Made by a program: the position numbers and the translations under genes. The notes below the pieces were generated by a model. That model was not told the DNA's origin, did no database searches, and was given only the letters and a program-made list of their open reading frames with translations. Below are positions 1-5,412 of a stretch of DNA of 10,504 nt, piece by piece (the first letter of the stretch is position 1; each line of letters begins with the position of its first letter). The DNA is from DATDAW01 sp036524675 (lineage in GTDB: Bacteria; Verrucomicrobiota; Verrucomicrobiia; Chthoniobacterales; DASVRZ01): the NCBI GenBank assembly GCA_036524675.1, contig DATDBU010000176.1, forward strand, positions 1 through 10,504, in the 5' to 3' direction.

Positions 1-91
1 ATCCATGACCGCCTTTCTCATGCGCCAGTTGGGCGCTACCGACGAGCAAATTGATAGGGAGCGCGACCGAGTCCGGGCGGAGCTATTCTAG
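1..91 (+). CDS. C-terminal end of an unidentified, probably chromosomal gene (partial)
   Basis: An open frame enters from the left edge (first whole codon at 2) and stops with TAG at 89-91, giving about 29 residues. The tail is charged and looks helical (GATDEQIDRERDRVRAELF), as in the cytoplasmic C-terminal ends of many transporters and enzymes. I do not recognise the family. The stop lies about 15 bases before the tRNA-Phe 3' end, and the gene is on the chromosomal side of the attachment site, so it is more likely host than element. The call rests only on an open frame and a plausible composition. Confidence 0.4.
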   Translation, partial: SMTAFLMRQLGATDEQIDRERDRVRAELF

Positions 92-106
92 GATACGGGA
101 GGCAAA

Positions 107-156
107 TGGTGGCTGGAGAGGGAATCGAACCCCCGACACGAGGATTTTCAGTCCTC
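107..156 (-). tRNA. 3' part of tRNA-Phe (GAA anticodon), truncated at the anticodon stem
   Basis: On the minus strand the sequence gives, in order, an anticodon stem (GAGGA/TCCTC) with loop CTGAAAA (anticodon GAA, Phe), a GTGTC variable loop, a T arm with loop TTCGATT closed by GGGGG/CCCTC, the acceptor 3' strand TCCAGCC, discriminator A and an encoded CCA at 109-107. The D arm and the 5' acceptor strand (expected to begin GGCTGGA) are missing. Beyond 156 the sequence no longer fits a tRNA. This is therefore half a gene and not a functional tRNA. Confidence 0.85.
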
Positions 157-157
157 G
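107..157. other. Attachment site (att junction) of the integrated element
   Basis: The tRNA-Phe 3' portion ends abruptly at the outer edge of the anticodon stem, and an outward-reading tyrosine integrase starts 80 bases further on. Tyrosine integrases commonly recombine within tRNA genes, often at the anticodon or T-arm dyad. Here the chromosomal side keeps the tRNA 3' end, so the 5' half should have been carried to the far side of the element and completed there by an element-borne 3' half. The exact crossover point cannot be seen from one junction. No second copy of the core occurs in the window. Confidence 0.75.
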
Positions 158-195
158 TTTCTTTACCTATGAAGACTGTTAGTAAAATTTGATTT

Positions 196-213
196 GCATG
201 ACGCCTGCATGAC
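196..213. repeat. Two direct GCATGAC repeats upstream of the integrase
   Basis: GCATGAC occurs at 196-202 and again at 207-213, with starts 11 bases apart, about one helical turn. They lie between the attachment core and the integrase start, the usual place for integrase or excisionase arm-type sites or for a repressor operator. The function is inferred from position only. Confidence 0.4.
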
Positions 214-236
214 AAATTATCCATAGATGTAACGTC

Positions 237-1454
237 ATGAAACTAACAAAACAGAAGGCTTCTGATGCGTTCCCGATAGTGGTTTCGAAGGGTCACGCAT
301 CCGTCAAAATTTACCGTTCAAACAATCGGGGAGGGGACCTTTACACGCTGGCTTACCAAACGCCTGCGGGACGTGTCCGAGAGAACTTCGCCGACCTTGC
401 GGACGCGAAGCGTCATGCATCAGCAAAGGTGGCGTCTATGTTCCAGGGCGACGTTGAAGCTGGCAAGTTCACCGCATCCGACAGGCTGTTGCTGACCGCC
501 AGCCTCGAGGCTCTGGACGGCACTGGCGTCGCCTTGGATGTTGCCGCGCGTGAATACGCTGCCGCTGTCGAGATTCTTGGTCACGGTCGCATCGTCGAAG
601 CGGCCAAATACTACGTGCGGCACGCGGAAGCAGGGCTTCCAGACGTCATGGTTTCTGATGCCGTAGCGCGGTTCGCCGAGGCGAAGTCAGCCGAGGGAAT
701 GAGCGCTCTTTACCGAAAAGACATCCGTCTGATACTTGGCAAGCTCGCCACGGCCTTCCAGTGTCTTTTGAAGGACATCATCGCGGACGATCTCCGCGCT
801 TACATGTCGAGGCTCAGAGTCGGGGCTGTTGCAAAGAACAATCACCGGCGTTTGATCGTGGCATTGTTCAATTTTGCAAAGGCGCAAGGCTGGCTTTCGA
901 AAACAGAAACGACTGCGGCAGATGCCTTAGGGGCGGCCAAGGTCGTCCGCGATGACGTTGAAATTTATACGCCCGCCGAAATGACGGCGTTACTCGCCGC
1001 TGCCGATGTCGAGTTTCTTCCGTGGCTGGCGTTGATCGGATTCGGCGGCGTCAGGCGTGAGGAATTGCACAAAGGACTTTCATGGGAAAACATCTATTTC
1101 AATCGCCGGTGCATCATCGTTCCCGCTGCCATCGCGAAGACGAACCGGAAACGAAAAATCGATATGGCAGACAATCTCGTGACATGGCTGGAACCGTATC
1201 GGAACAACACCGGCCCAATCTTCGCAATCGATCCGCGAAAACGCATGGCGAAGGTCAGCAAGGCGTCCGGCGTCGCGTGGAAGCCAAACGCCCTTCGACA
1301 TTCATTCGGCAGCTATCGGATGGAAGCCACGAAGAACGCAGGGCAGGTCGCGCTGGAAATGGGCAACAGCCCCGCTGTCGTCATGGCGCATTACCACGAG
1401 ATCGTCCACGACGCCGACGCGAAGGCATACTGGAACATACGCCAGGTGTCCTAG
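237..1454 (+). CDS. int: Tyrosine recombinase (integrase) of the element
   Basis: The 405-residue product should catalyse site-specific integration and excision at the adjacent tRNA-Phe site. The N-terminal part has a basic, beta-rich arm-binding-like segment (about 15-70). A helical core-binding region follows (about 135-225), then the catalytic domain (about 240-400). Visible catalytic residues are R273 in GVRREEL, a basic KTNRKRK segment (301-307) holding the likely Lys, R354 and H355 in NALRHSF, and Y386 in AHYHEIV. The first His of the HxxR box is Asn351, and the later His/Trp position is Asn377 in GNSP. I know both changes as features of a subfamily common in Verrucomicrobiota, so they do not by themselves mean inactivity. 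ATG at 237 is chosen because the sequence just upstream is attachment-site DNA; no clear ribosome binding site is seen. The length is normal for the family. Confidence 0.93.
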   Translation: MKLTKQKASDAFPIVVSKGHASVKIYRSNNRGGDLYTLAYQTPAGRVRENFADLADAKRHASAKVASMFQGDVEAGKFTASDRLLLTASLEALDGTGVALDVAAREYAAAVEILGHGRIVEAAKYYVRHAEAGLPDVMVSDAVARFAEAKSAEGMSALYRKDIRLILGKLATAFQCLLKDIIADDLRAYMSRLRVGAVAKNNHRRLIVALFNFAKAQGWLSKTETTAADALGAAKVVRDDVEIYTPAEMTALLAAADVEFLPWLALIGFGGVRREELHKGLSWENIYFNRRCIIVPAAIAKTNRKRKIDMADNLVTWLEPYRNNTGPIFAIDPRKRMAKVSKASGVAWKPNALRHSFGSYRMEATKNAGQVALEMGNSPAVVMAHYHEIVHDADAKAYWNIRQVS

Positions 1455-1482
1455 GGGGGGCCGCGCCTGATGGAAGGGGCGC

Positions 1483-1665
1483 TTACGGAGTCTTTACCAG
1501 CGCGCGTTCCACCGCTGCTGGGTCGTAACGAAAGCAGCGGGCCGAGAATCGCACGCAGGGAACGCGTCCCAGGTCTCGCCATGTCGCCAAAGTCCGCTTG
1601 GAGATCTTGAGATGAGCCGCCAGTTCCTCGCCAGTCATTAAGCTACGCGTTGCATCATTTTTCAT
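1483..1665 (-). CDS. Small helix-turn-helix protein, excisionase-like
   Basis: The predicted protein has 60 residues. It contains the typical excisionase/MerR-type helix-turn-helix pattern (GEELAAHLKISKRTLATWRD) followed by a wing-like region (GRVPCVRFSARCFRYDPAAV) and a short helix. Such proteins bind DNA at attachment sites to steer the integrase towards excision, or repress element genes. It is convergent with the integrase, with only 28 bases between the two stop codons. I chose ATG at 1665 because AGGA lies just upstream and the residues before it look unlike the family; ATG at 1689 or 1728 is possible in the same frame. Specific excisionase activity is inferred from size, fold and position; a transcriptional regulator is the alternative. 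Confidence 0.75.
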   Translation of the reverse strand: MKNDATRSLMTGEELAAHLKISKRTLATWRDLGRVPCVRFSARCFRYDPAAVERALVKTP

Positions 1666-1740
1666 TGTCCTGGCGTGCGTGTCATCCATCCGACCCACAC
1701 GATGCCGCGCGTTCCTTGGAAATCGCATCAGTGACGAAAT

Positions 1741-1821
1741 CCTAAAAGTTTAGCTTTTTTTTGTTTCGCGGCCCTTGTTATGCATCCGGCAAGTTCCTTC
1801 TCATGTTCTCCCAACCTGTTA
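1741..1821. repeat. Repeat copy A (about 80 bases)
   Basis: This copy aligns along its whole length with 2680-2759. It starts CCTAAAAGTTTAGCTT against CCTAAAAATTTAACTT, shares GTTTCNCGGC in the middle, and ends with an identical ATGTTCTCCC followed by AACC with one extra base. The centre differs, with several small insertions and deletions. Each copy stands ahead of a cargo gene. It may be a recombination site, a shared leader or an old duplication; no coding function is seen. Confidence 0.6.
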
Positions 1822-1893
1822 TTCCGAATACGCGAACAGCGTTCGCCTTTTATTGCGAATGTGGTTCGTCTAATCCCCGTTGGACAAAGAAAG

Positions 1894-2419
1894 ATGATTC
1901 GGCTGCTGCGCGCTTTTAAGAACATGTCTCCCGAGAATCACATTCTCTTCGATCGATGGGTTGTCGTGCCGCTGGCAGCTTTGCGCGCTATTCCTAGAGC
2001 CGATGGTGCGTTCGCAGCCCTATCGATGTCGTTTGGGTTGTATGAGCGTTTCTTGGCATCGAAGATTCACAAGCGTGGACCATCAGCGGATGACGAGGCG
2101 AGGTGGGCCGAAGCCTCGGCAGACTTCGACCGTAAGGTGTCCGTGGCCGATTTTAAAAAGTTTTGGGAGATGTATCTTGTCGGGATGCAGCACTGCTTCC
2201 ATCCGAAGCACTTCACGAAAGGAAAAGACAATGCGAAGTGGGGCTGGGATATTTCGGAGGGCCTTTGCCGACCATGTCGTTAAGCGGTGGTATGAATTGC
2301 CGGATCTACTCGATGAGCTAAAGCGCTGCAAAGTTGGGTGGGATTCGAACTACGGAGCCGCCGAAGCCAAGCACTCCCATGTCCCCAAATACCAAAAGGC
2401 GAGATCCTCCGCCGTATAG
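1894..2419 (+). pseudogene. Unidentified cargo gene, interrupted by a one-base frameshift
   Basis: The frame from ATG 1894 (AAGAAAG just upstream; ATG 1924 is an alternative) reads a well-formed soluble protein for about 120 residues, including HILFDRWVVVPLAALRAIP and FGLYERFLASKIHKRG. At GGAGGG (2256-2261) it would run into a short unrelated tail and stop at 2283. Skipping one base there restores a natural continuation (AFADHVVKRWYELPDLLDEL) that stays open to TAG at 2417-2419. This suggests a single inserted G, either a true mutation or a sequencing error. The protein resembles hypothetical proteins I associate with mobile elements and integron cassettes, but I cannot name a function. No membrane segment or known catalytic motif is visible. 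Without the frameshift the product would be about 174 residues. Confidence 0.55.
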
Positions 2420-2440
2420 TTCTACCGGGAAGAGGCCAGG

Positions 2441-2551
2441 ATGACGAAGGAGCCCATGCGCTCCATCAGCGAACTGCTACGGGCGTCACGCCTCCTGCGC
2501 CACCCGCAGAACCCACCGCGCAGGAGTCGCGCCGTCCTCCGCAGTCGCTGA
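2441..2551 (+). CDS. Possible 36-residue ORF
   Basis: A short frame from ATG 2441 to TGA 2551 encodes an arginine-rich peptide beginning MTKEPMRSISELLRASRLL, with GAGGCCAGG just upstream. It contains an inverted repeat of CTCCTGCGC (2492-2500) and GCGCAGGAG (2518-2526), so the DNA could instead serve as a hairpin. I do not recognise it. Confidence 0.2.
   Translation: MTKEPMRSISELLRASRLLRHPQNPPRRSRAVLRSR
2492..2526. repeat. Inverted repeat, nine-base perfect arms
   Basis: CTCCTGCGC at 2492-2500 pairs with GCGCAGGAG at 2518-2526 around a 17-base loop. A GTTAGGT heptamer follows at 2566-2572. No T tract follows, so an intrinsic terminator is unlikely. It could be a remnant of a folded recombination site or a chance hairpin. 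Confidence 0.4.
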
Positions 2552-2617
2552 GCAATATTGGGTTCGTTAGGTGCCTCGCCGATCGCTTCCTAATCCACAT
2601 CACCCACAAATACCCAC

Positions 2618-2692
2618 ATGACAAAACAAGAGTTGATCGACGAGTTCTGGAACGACGTTGAGCAGGCGGCCAACAGAACCCTAAAAATTTAA
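2618..2692 (+). CDS. Possible 24-residue ORF, maybe a truncated gene start
   Basis: The frame from ATG 2618 reads MTKQELIDEFWNDVEQAANR and four more residues before TAA at 2690-2692. The composition is that of a genuine N-terminus. The stop falls inside the start of repeat copy B (ATTTAAC), so this may be a gene cut off where the repeat joins. No function can be suggested. Confidence 0.25.
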   Translation: MTKQELIDEFWNDVEQAANRTLKI

Positions 2693-2759
2693 CTTGTTAG
2701 TTTCACGGCGCCCTGCCAGCCTTCGGGCTAGTTGCTCCCATGTTCTCCCGAACCGTCAA
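2680..2759. repeat. Repeat copy B (about 80 bases)
   Basis: This is the partner of the repeat at 1741-1821. It contains a small internal hairpin (AGCC TTC GGGCT) and ends a few bases before the start of the 2765-2983 gene. The outer thirds match copy A best, while the centre is diverged. Confidence 0.6.
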
Positions 2760-2764
2760 AACCC

Positions 2765-2983
2765 ATGCTGAAAATTAGATTTGCAGTTACCGGCCTTGGA
2801 AGGCAAGACGTGAAGATTCCAAACGATATTGAGTCGCCCGTACCGTTTGTGAAGGGCGATACTGTATTCCACTACAATTCTGATGAGCACCGCCTGTTTG
2901 AGGTGTATTCAGTACAGTGGGTTGTAGATGACCGTGCCGGCACGTTTTATCAAGTTGCGTCAATAGGAGCGCCGCAGGCCTGA
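2765..2983 (+). CDS. Unidentified 72-residue cargo protein
   Basis: The frame starts at ATG 2765 (MLKIRFAVTGLGRQDVKIPN). The longer in-frame start at 2732 falls inside the repeat and is less likely. The sequence alternates short hydrophobic strands with turns (KIRFAVTG, GDTVFHYN, LFEVYSVQWVV, GTFYQVASIG), so a small all-beta fold is likely. There is no signal peptide and no membrane segment. I do not recognise the family; the size and appearance are typical of integron-cassette proteins. It ends 24 bases before the next gene on the same strand, with a GTTAGGC heptamer in the gap, so the two may be co-transcribed. Confidence 0.6.
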   Translation: MLKIRFAVTGLGRQDVKIPNDIESPVPFVKGDTVFHYNSDEHRLFEVYSVQWVVDDRAGTFYQVASIGAPQA

Positions 2984-2990
2984 CTCGGTC

Positions 2991-2997
2991 GTTAGGC
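2991..2997 (+). other. GTTAGGC heptamer, integron core-site-like
   Basis: GTTAGGC matches the GTTRRRY core recognised by integron integrases and lies 10 bases before the 3008 start codon, where a cassette boundary would fall. One heptamer of this degeneracy is expected by chance about once per kilobase per strand, so it counts only together with the copies at 3551-3557 and 4034-4040. Confidence 0.3.
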
Positions 2998-3007
2998 GTT
3001 TTACGCT

Positions 3008-3556
3008 ATGTCGACTGATACCCTTGACCAGCAACTTCTACGCTTTCGAGCTGACGCGCAACGTTGGCTCGAGGCTGTCCAGGACATCGAGGGTACAACC
3101 GCTTTTTACGGCATTATGGCTAGAGCGTGTGAGCACCTAGACCACATCATAACTACCGCTGCATTTCGCGCTCTTGTCATTACCGATGCGGCTCCTTCCG
3201 ATTCCGTTCAATCAATCACCGGCGGCAAGCCGCCCGACAAACTGACGATGGGACAGTGCGTTCAACTCCTCATCACCTTGAAGCCTGCATTGAGTCGTGC
3301 GCTCGCCGACCGGACGCTGCCGGATTCACCGTTTCCTAAGCAGCTTGTAACACTGCTTCAGAATGTCTCCCGCACCCGAAATGATTTTGCACACCGTCGC
3401 TTTCCACGGGACCGTGCCAAATTCGATGACCGCGACGCATATATTAGAGCCGCGATCGCGGAGACGCGCGACTTTCTCGCGGACGGTCTTCGCATGACGG
3501 CATTCCCATTCTTTCTAGATTTGGCCAGCCATGACCAGAGCCAAGAACGCGCCTAA
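3008..3556 (+). CDS. HEPN-like protein with an R-x4-H motif
   Basis: The 182-residue, mostly helical protein has R124-NDFA-H129, the R-x4-H signature of HEPN domains, at the end of a helix (VTLLQNVSRTRNDFAHRRF). An earlier helix pair (about 75-100) fits the usual HEPN arrangement. Active HEPN proteins cut RNA and act as toxins or in defence against phages, usually beside an antitoxin nucleotidyltransferase; no such partner adjoins this gene. The start at ATG 3008 follows a GTTAGGC heptamer, and the TAA stop lies inside GCCTAAC at 3551-3557. The motif is a clear sequence observation; nuclease activity is inferred, and many HEPN-like proteins of this length are uncharacterised. Confidence 0.7.
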   Translation: MSTDTLDQQLLRFRADAQRWLEAVQDIEGTTAFYGIMARACEHLDHIITTAAFRALVITDAAPSDSVQSITGGKPPDKLTMGQCVQLLITLKPALSRALADRTLPDSPFPKQLVTLLQNVSRTRNDFAHRRFPRDRAKFDDRDAYIRAAIAETRDFLADGLRMTAFPFFLDLASHDQSQERA

Positions 3557-3557
3557 C
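3551..3557 (+). other. GCCTAAC heptamer overlapping the stop of the HEPN-like gene
   Basis: GCCTAAC fits RYYYAAC, the inner core at the start of an integron attC site, which often overlaps the stop codon of the cassette gene as here. It is followed by a small hairpin (CCCGGC GAA GCCGG). No matching GTTRRRY follows within attC distance on the plus strand, so a complete attC is not shown. Confidence 0.3.
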
Positions 3558-3873
3558 CCCTAGCCCGGCGAAGCCGGAACCAAGAGGCCTGTCCCGGCAG
3601 CCATCCAGCTGTCGCCGTGCGACACGCAGACGGGCAATACAGGCACTTTTGCGACATATGCCTCATGGCACGCGTGACGATCTTTAACAGCGGCTTGCCG
3701 TTATTTGAATCGACAAGACCACGAATAACGTCACTGTCTGGCATATCGGCCCAAAGCAGCCGCCCGTCGCGGTCTGACTTTTCTGCAAACCTTTGCGCGG
3801 GCACATCGACCAGCTGGCCGCCACGGCGCTTTCTCCAAAATGTAACCCCTCTGTTATGGCGAATCCCGCCCAA
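3553..3873 (-). CDS. Possible small basic protein, start uncertain
   Basis: The minus-strand frame starts at a TTG (3873) soon after an in-frame TGA and reads about 106 residues to TAG at 3553. The first 75 residues (including VTFWRKRRGGQLVDVPAQRF and DGRLLWADMPDSDVIRGLVD) look protein-like. The end, rich in Arg, Trp and Ala, looks less so. The plus-strand frame over the same bases is serine-rich and looks like its shadow. It may be a real cassette gene that lost its true start, or a fragment. No family is recognised. It otherwise fills the 478-base gap between the HEPN-like gene and the GIY-YIG gene. Confidence 0.3.
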   Translation of the reverse strand: MGGIRHNRGVTFWRKRRGGQLVDVPAQRFAEKSDRDGRLLWADMPDSDVIRGLVDSNNGKPLLKIVTRAMRHMSQKCLYCPSACRTATAGWLPGQASWFRLRRARG

Positions 3874-4033
3874 ACAAATTCACTTGCCGGTTTGGAGCCG
3901 GCCAGACGGAGACAGTCTTTCTGGGGGAAAGGGCGTTCGGTTTAACTTAAAGCATCTGCACATGCGCTAAGGATGGACCAATGCGGGGCCGAAAATCTGC
4001 TGGCCAGACGCCGGAGAGGTTCGTCGAGCGCAT

Positions 4034-4040
4034 GTTAGGC
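4034..4040 (-). other. GCCTAAC heptamer overlapping the stop of the GIY-YIG gene
   Basis: Read on the minus strand, GCCTAAC spans 4040-4034 with the TAA stop of the gene inside it. ATGCGCT follows directly and is complementary to AGCGCAT on the same strand near 3968-3962, giving a stem about 70 bases across. GTTAAAC lies further on (3944-3938), at attC-like distance. The arm spacing is asymmetric, so this is only an attC-like arrangement. Confidence 0.3.
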
Positions 4041-4748
4041 ATTTCTTTCAACGTGTTGCTTGTTGATGACCGCATTCGACTTCAGGAATTTGATTAGCAG
4101 CGCTTCGATTTGCGTTCGGAGAGTAACATCGTCCACGCGAATCCAAGACGCGGACTCGATAATCGGGTGCTTGAACCAGAATTTTTCTTCGTGGTCGGCA
4201 ATGCGTTTTCGGACATTAGCGCCTTTGCCAACGTAAATGGGTCGCTCACTGATGTCGTAGAGAACGTAAATCCCCGGCCCAGTAGGGCGATCTGCATCTA
4301 AATGAGGATCGAAATCCTCGAATTTGCCGAGACCAGCAACTTCGGATTCTTGAGCGACCTCTTTTGCGGCGTCGGCGGGTAAGGCGCTGGCAAGAGCGGC
4401 TTCTAGTTTCTTACGGGTGGCTTCGCGGAGGTTGCGAGTAATGCCTGCCTCGATACGGTAAATAGCAGGAGAGGTTAGACCGGACAGATGAGCCAGCTCG
4501 GGAACTGAAAAGCCTTTTGCGATCCGCGCCTTTGTAAGCCATGCTGCCAACGGTGATGCATCTGTGATGCTGTCGGGCCCCGAGCCGCCCACAACCTCGG
4601 TGAGCTTTTTTCGTTGTTCTTCGGACGGGCTGGCTCTGCCGCGCTCCCAAGTGGAGACAAGCGGCTGCGAAACGCCGACTTTGCCTGCAAGCTCGGCTTG
4701 GGATAAACCGATCTTAATTCGGGCATTTTTTATCTGTTGGGCATTCAT
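4035..4748 (-). CDS. Two XRE helix-turn-helix domains fused to a GIY-YIG nuclease domain
   Basis: The 237-residue protein begins with an XRE-type domain (about 5-55; IGLSQAELAGKVGVSQPLVS). A second XRE-like domain follows (about 68-120; GFSVPELAHLSGLTSPAIYR), then an acidic linker and a GIY-YIG domain (about 155-232). Visible catalytic elements are G159-I-Y161, Y172-V-G174, R180 or R182, H186, E215 in QIEALLIKFL and N229 in AVINKQH, so the nuclease looks intact. GIY-YIG domains make hydrolytic cuts in DNA, and the XRE domains should supply sequence-specific binding and perhaps self-repression. ATG 4748 is chosen because the first XRE helix starts immediately after it; upstream in-frame codons run into transposase remnant. 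The role could be regulation, homing, restriction or competition between elements. The domain calls are firm, the role is not. Confidence 0.85.
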   Translation of the reverse strand: MNAQQIKNARIKIGLSQAELAGKVGVSQPLVSTWERGRASPSEEQRKKLTEVVGGSGPDSITDASPLAAWLTKARIAKGFSVPELAHLSGLTSPAIYRIEAGITRNLREATRKKLEAALASALPADAAKEVAQESEVAGLGKFEDFDPHLDADRPTGPGIYVLYDISERPIYVGKGANVRKRIADHEEKFWFKHPIIESASWIRVDDVTLRTQIEALLIKFLKSNAVINKQHVERNA

Positions 4749-4787
4749 AAAGCGTGCTCGAACGAAGAGAAGTGTAAATACCATAAA

Positions 4788-5412
4788 GATGAGACGCACT
4801 GGAAGGAAAATGTCGCGGACCGGCCCATTCACGGCACGACGTGCAAACAGATGGTGGCATGTTTTGAAGAGGAACGTCCCCATTTGCAGGCGCTGCCCGG
4901 CCCGCTTTTCGCGTGTTACGAGGAGGCGCGGCACACGGTGAACCGGGACAGCTTCGTAGAAGTGCGGAGGGCCTTTTACGAAGCGCCGCCGGAATATATC
5001 GGTTGCCAGGGTATGGGTGTGCTGGGACTCGCGCAGTGTGCGCATTTTCAACGATCGCCTTAAGCAGGTGCAAATCCCACATCGGCTCGAAGCGGGAAAG
5101 TTCAGCCGCATCCTGGGCGCATGCGGCATGAGCGCGCCGTGGGTGGAACGGGCCGCCTGCTGGGCGAGGCGTGCGGCAAGTGGGCCCAGGCGGCCGTGGA
5201 TGCGCGGGGTCCGGAAGCGTTGCGAAGTCTCATGGGACTATGTCGGTTGAGTAAAAAGCACACGACCAGCGCTATCAATAGCGCCTGCGCGAAGGCGCTG
5301 GAAGCCGGAGCCCGGCGGCTCAAGGACATCACACGGCTCATTGGCCAAAACGACGGAGGCGGCGGCAGGCCAGCTTCGCCTTCGCCCAAAGCCATCCGCT
5401 CATCCGCCTGAA
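4788..5412 (+). pseudogene. istA: C-terminal fragment of an IS21-family transposase (istA), frameshifted
   Basis: Conserved IstA pieces appear in order but in different frames: HWKENVADRPIHGTT and FEEERPHLQALPG (about 4795-4900), FVEVRRAFYEAPPEYIG, then after an extra G near 5009-5011 VWVCWDSRSVRIFNDRL and GKFSRILGACGMS. After a shift near 5145 come GTGRLLGEACGKWAQAAVDA and ARRLKDITRLIG, and after a shift near 5355 SFAFAQSHPLIRLK. The catalytic N-terminal half, the last residues, the helper ATPase gene istB and recognisable terminal repeats are all absent. It is a dead internal piece, reading towards the cas10 remnant. The right edge is placed at about 5412, where transposase similarity stops and Cas10 similarity on the other strand begins. 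The left edge is accurate to perhaps 30 bases. Confidence 0.85.

Noticed and set aside
36..224. Minus-strand open frame across the tRNA fragment
   Set aside because: It overlaps the tRNA-Phe remnant, whose structure explains the sequence better.
1780..1893. Longer start (1780) for the gene at 1894
   Set aside because: The extra residues derive from repeat copy A and the sequence beyond it and look non-coding.
3617..3970. Plus-strand frame of 117 codons
   Set aside because: Its composition is rich in Ser, Pro and Arg without motifs, and the opposite strand has the more protein-like frame.
4737..5063. Plus-strand open frame of 108 codons taken as a gene
   Set aside because: It is only the first in-frame part of the decayed IstA fragment; its end is out of frame with the conserved protein.
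4749..5129. N-terminal extension of the XRE-GIY-YIG protein to 364 residues
   Set aside because: The extra residues are antisense to the transposase remnant and have no domain character; the XRE domain starts right at the inner ATG.
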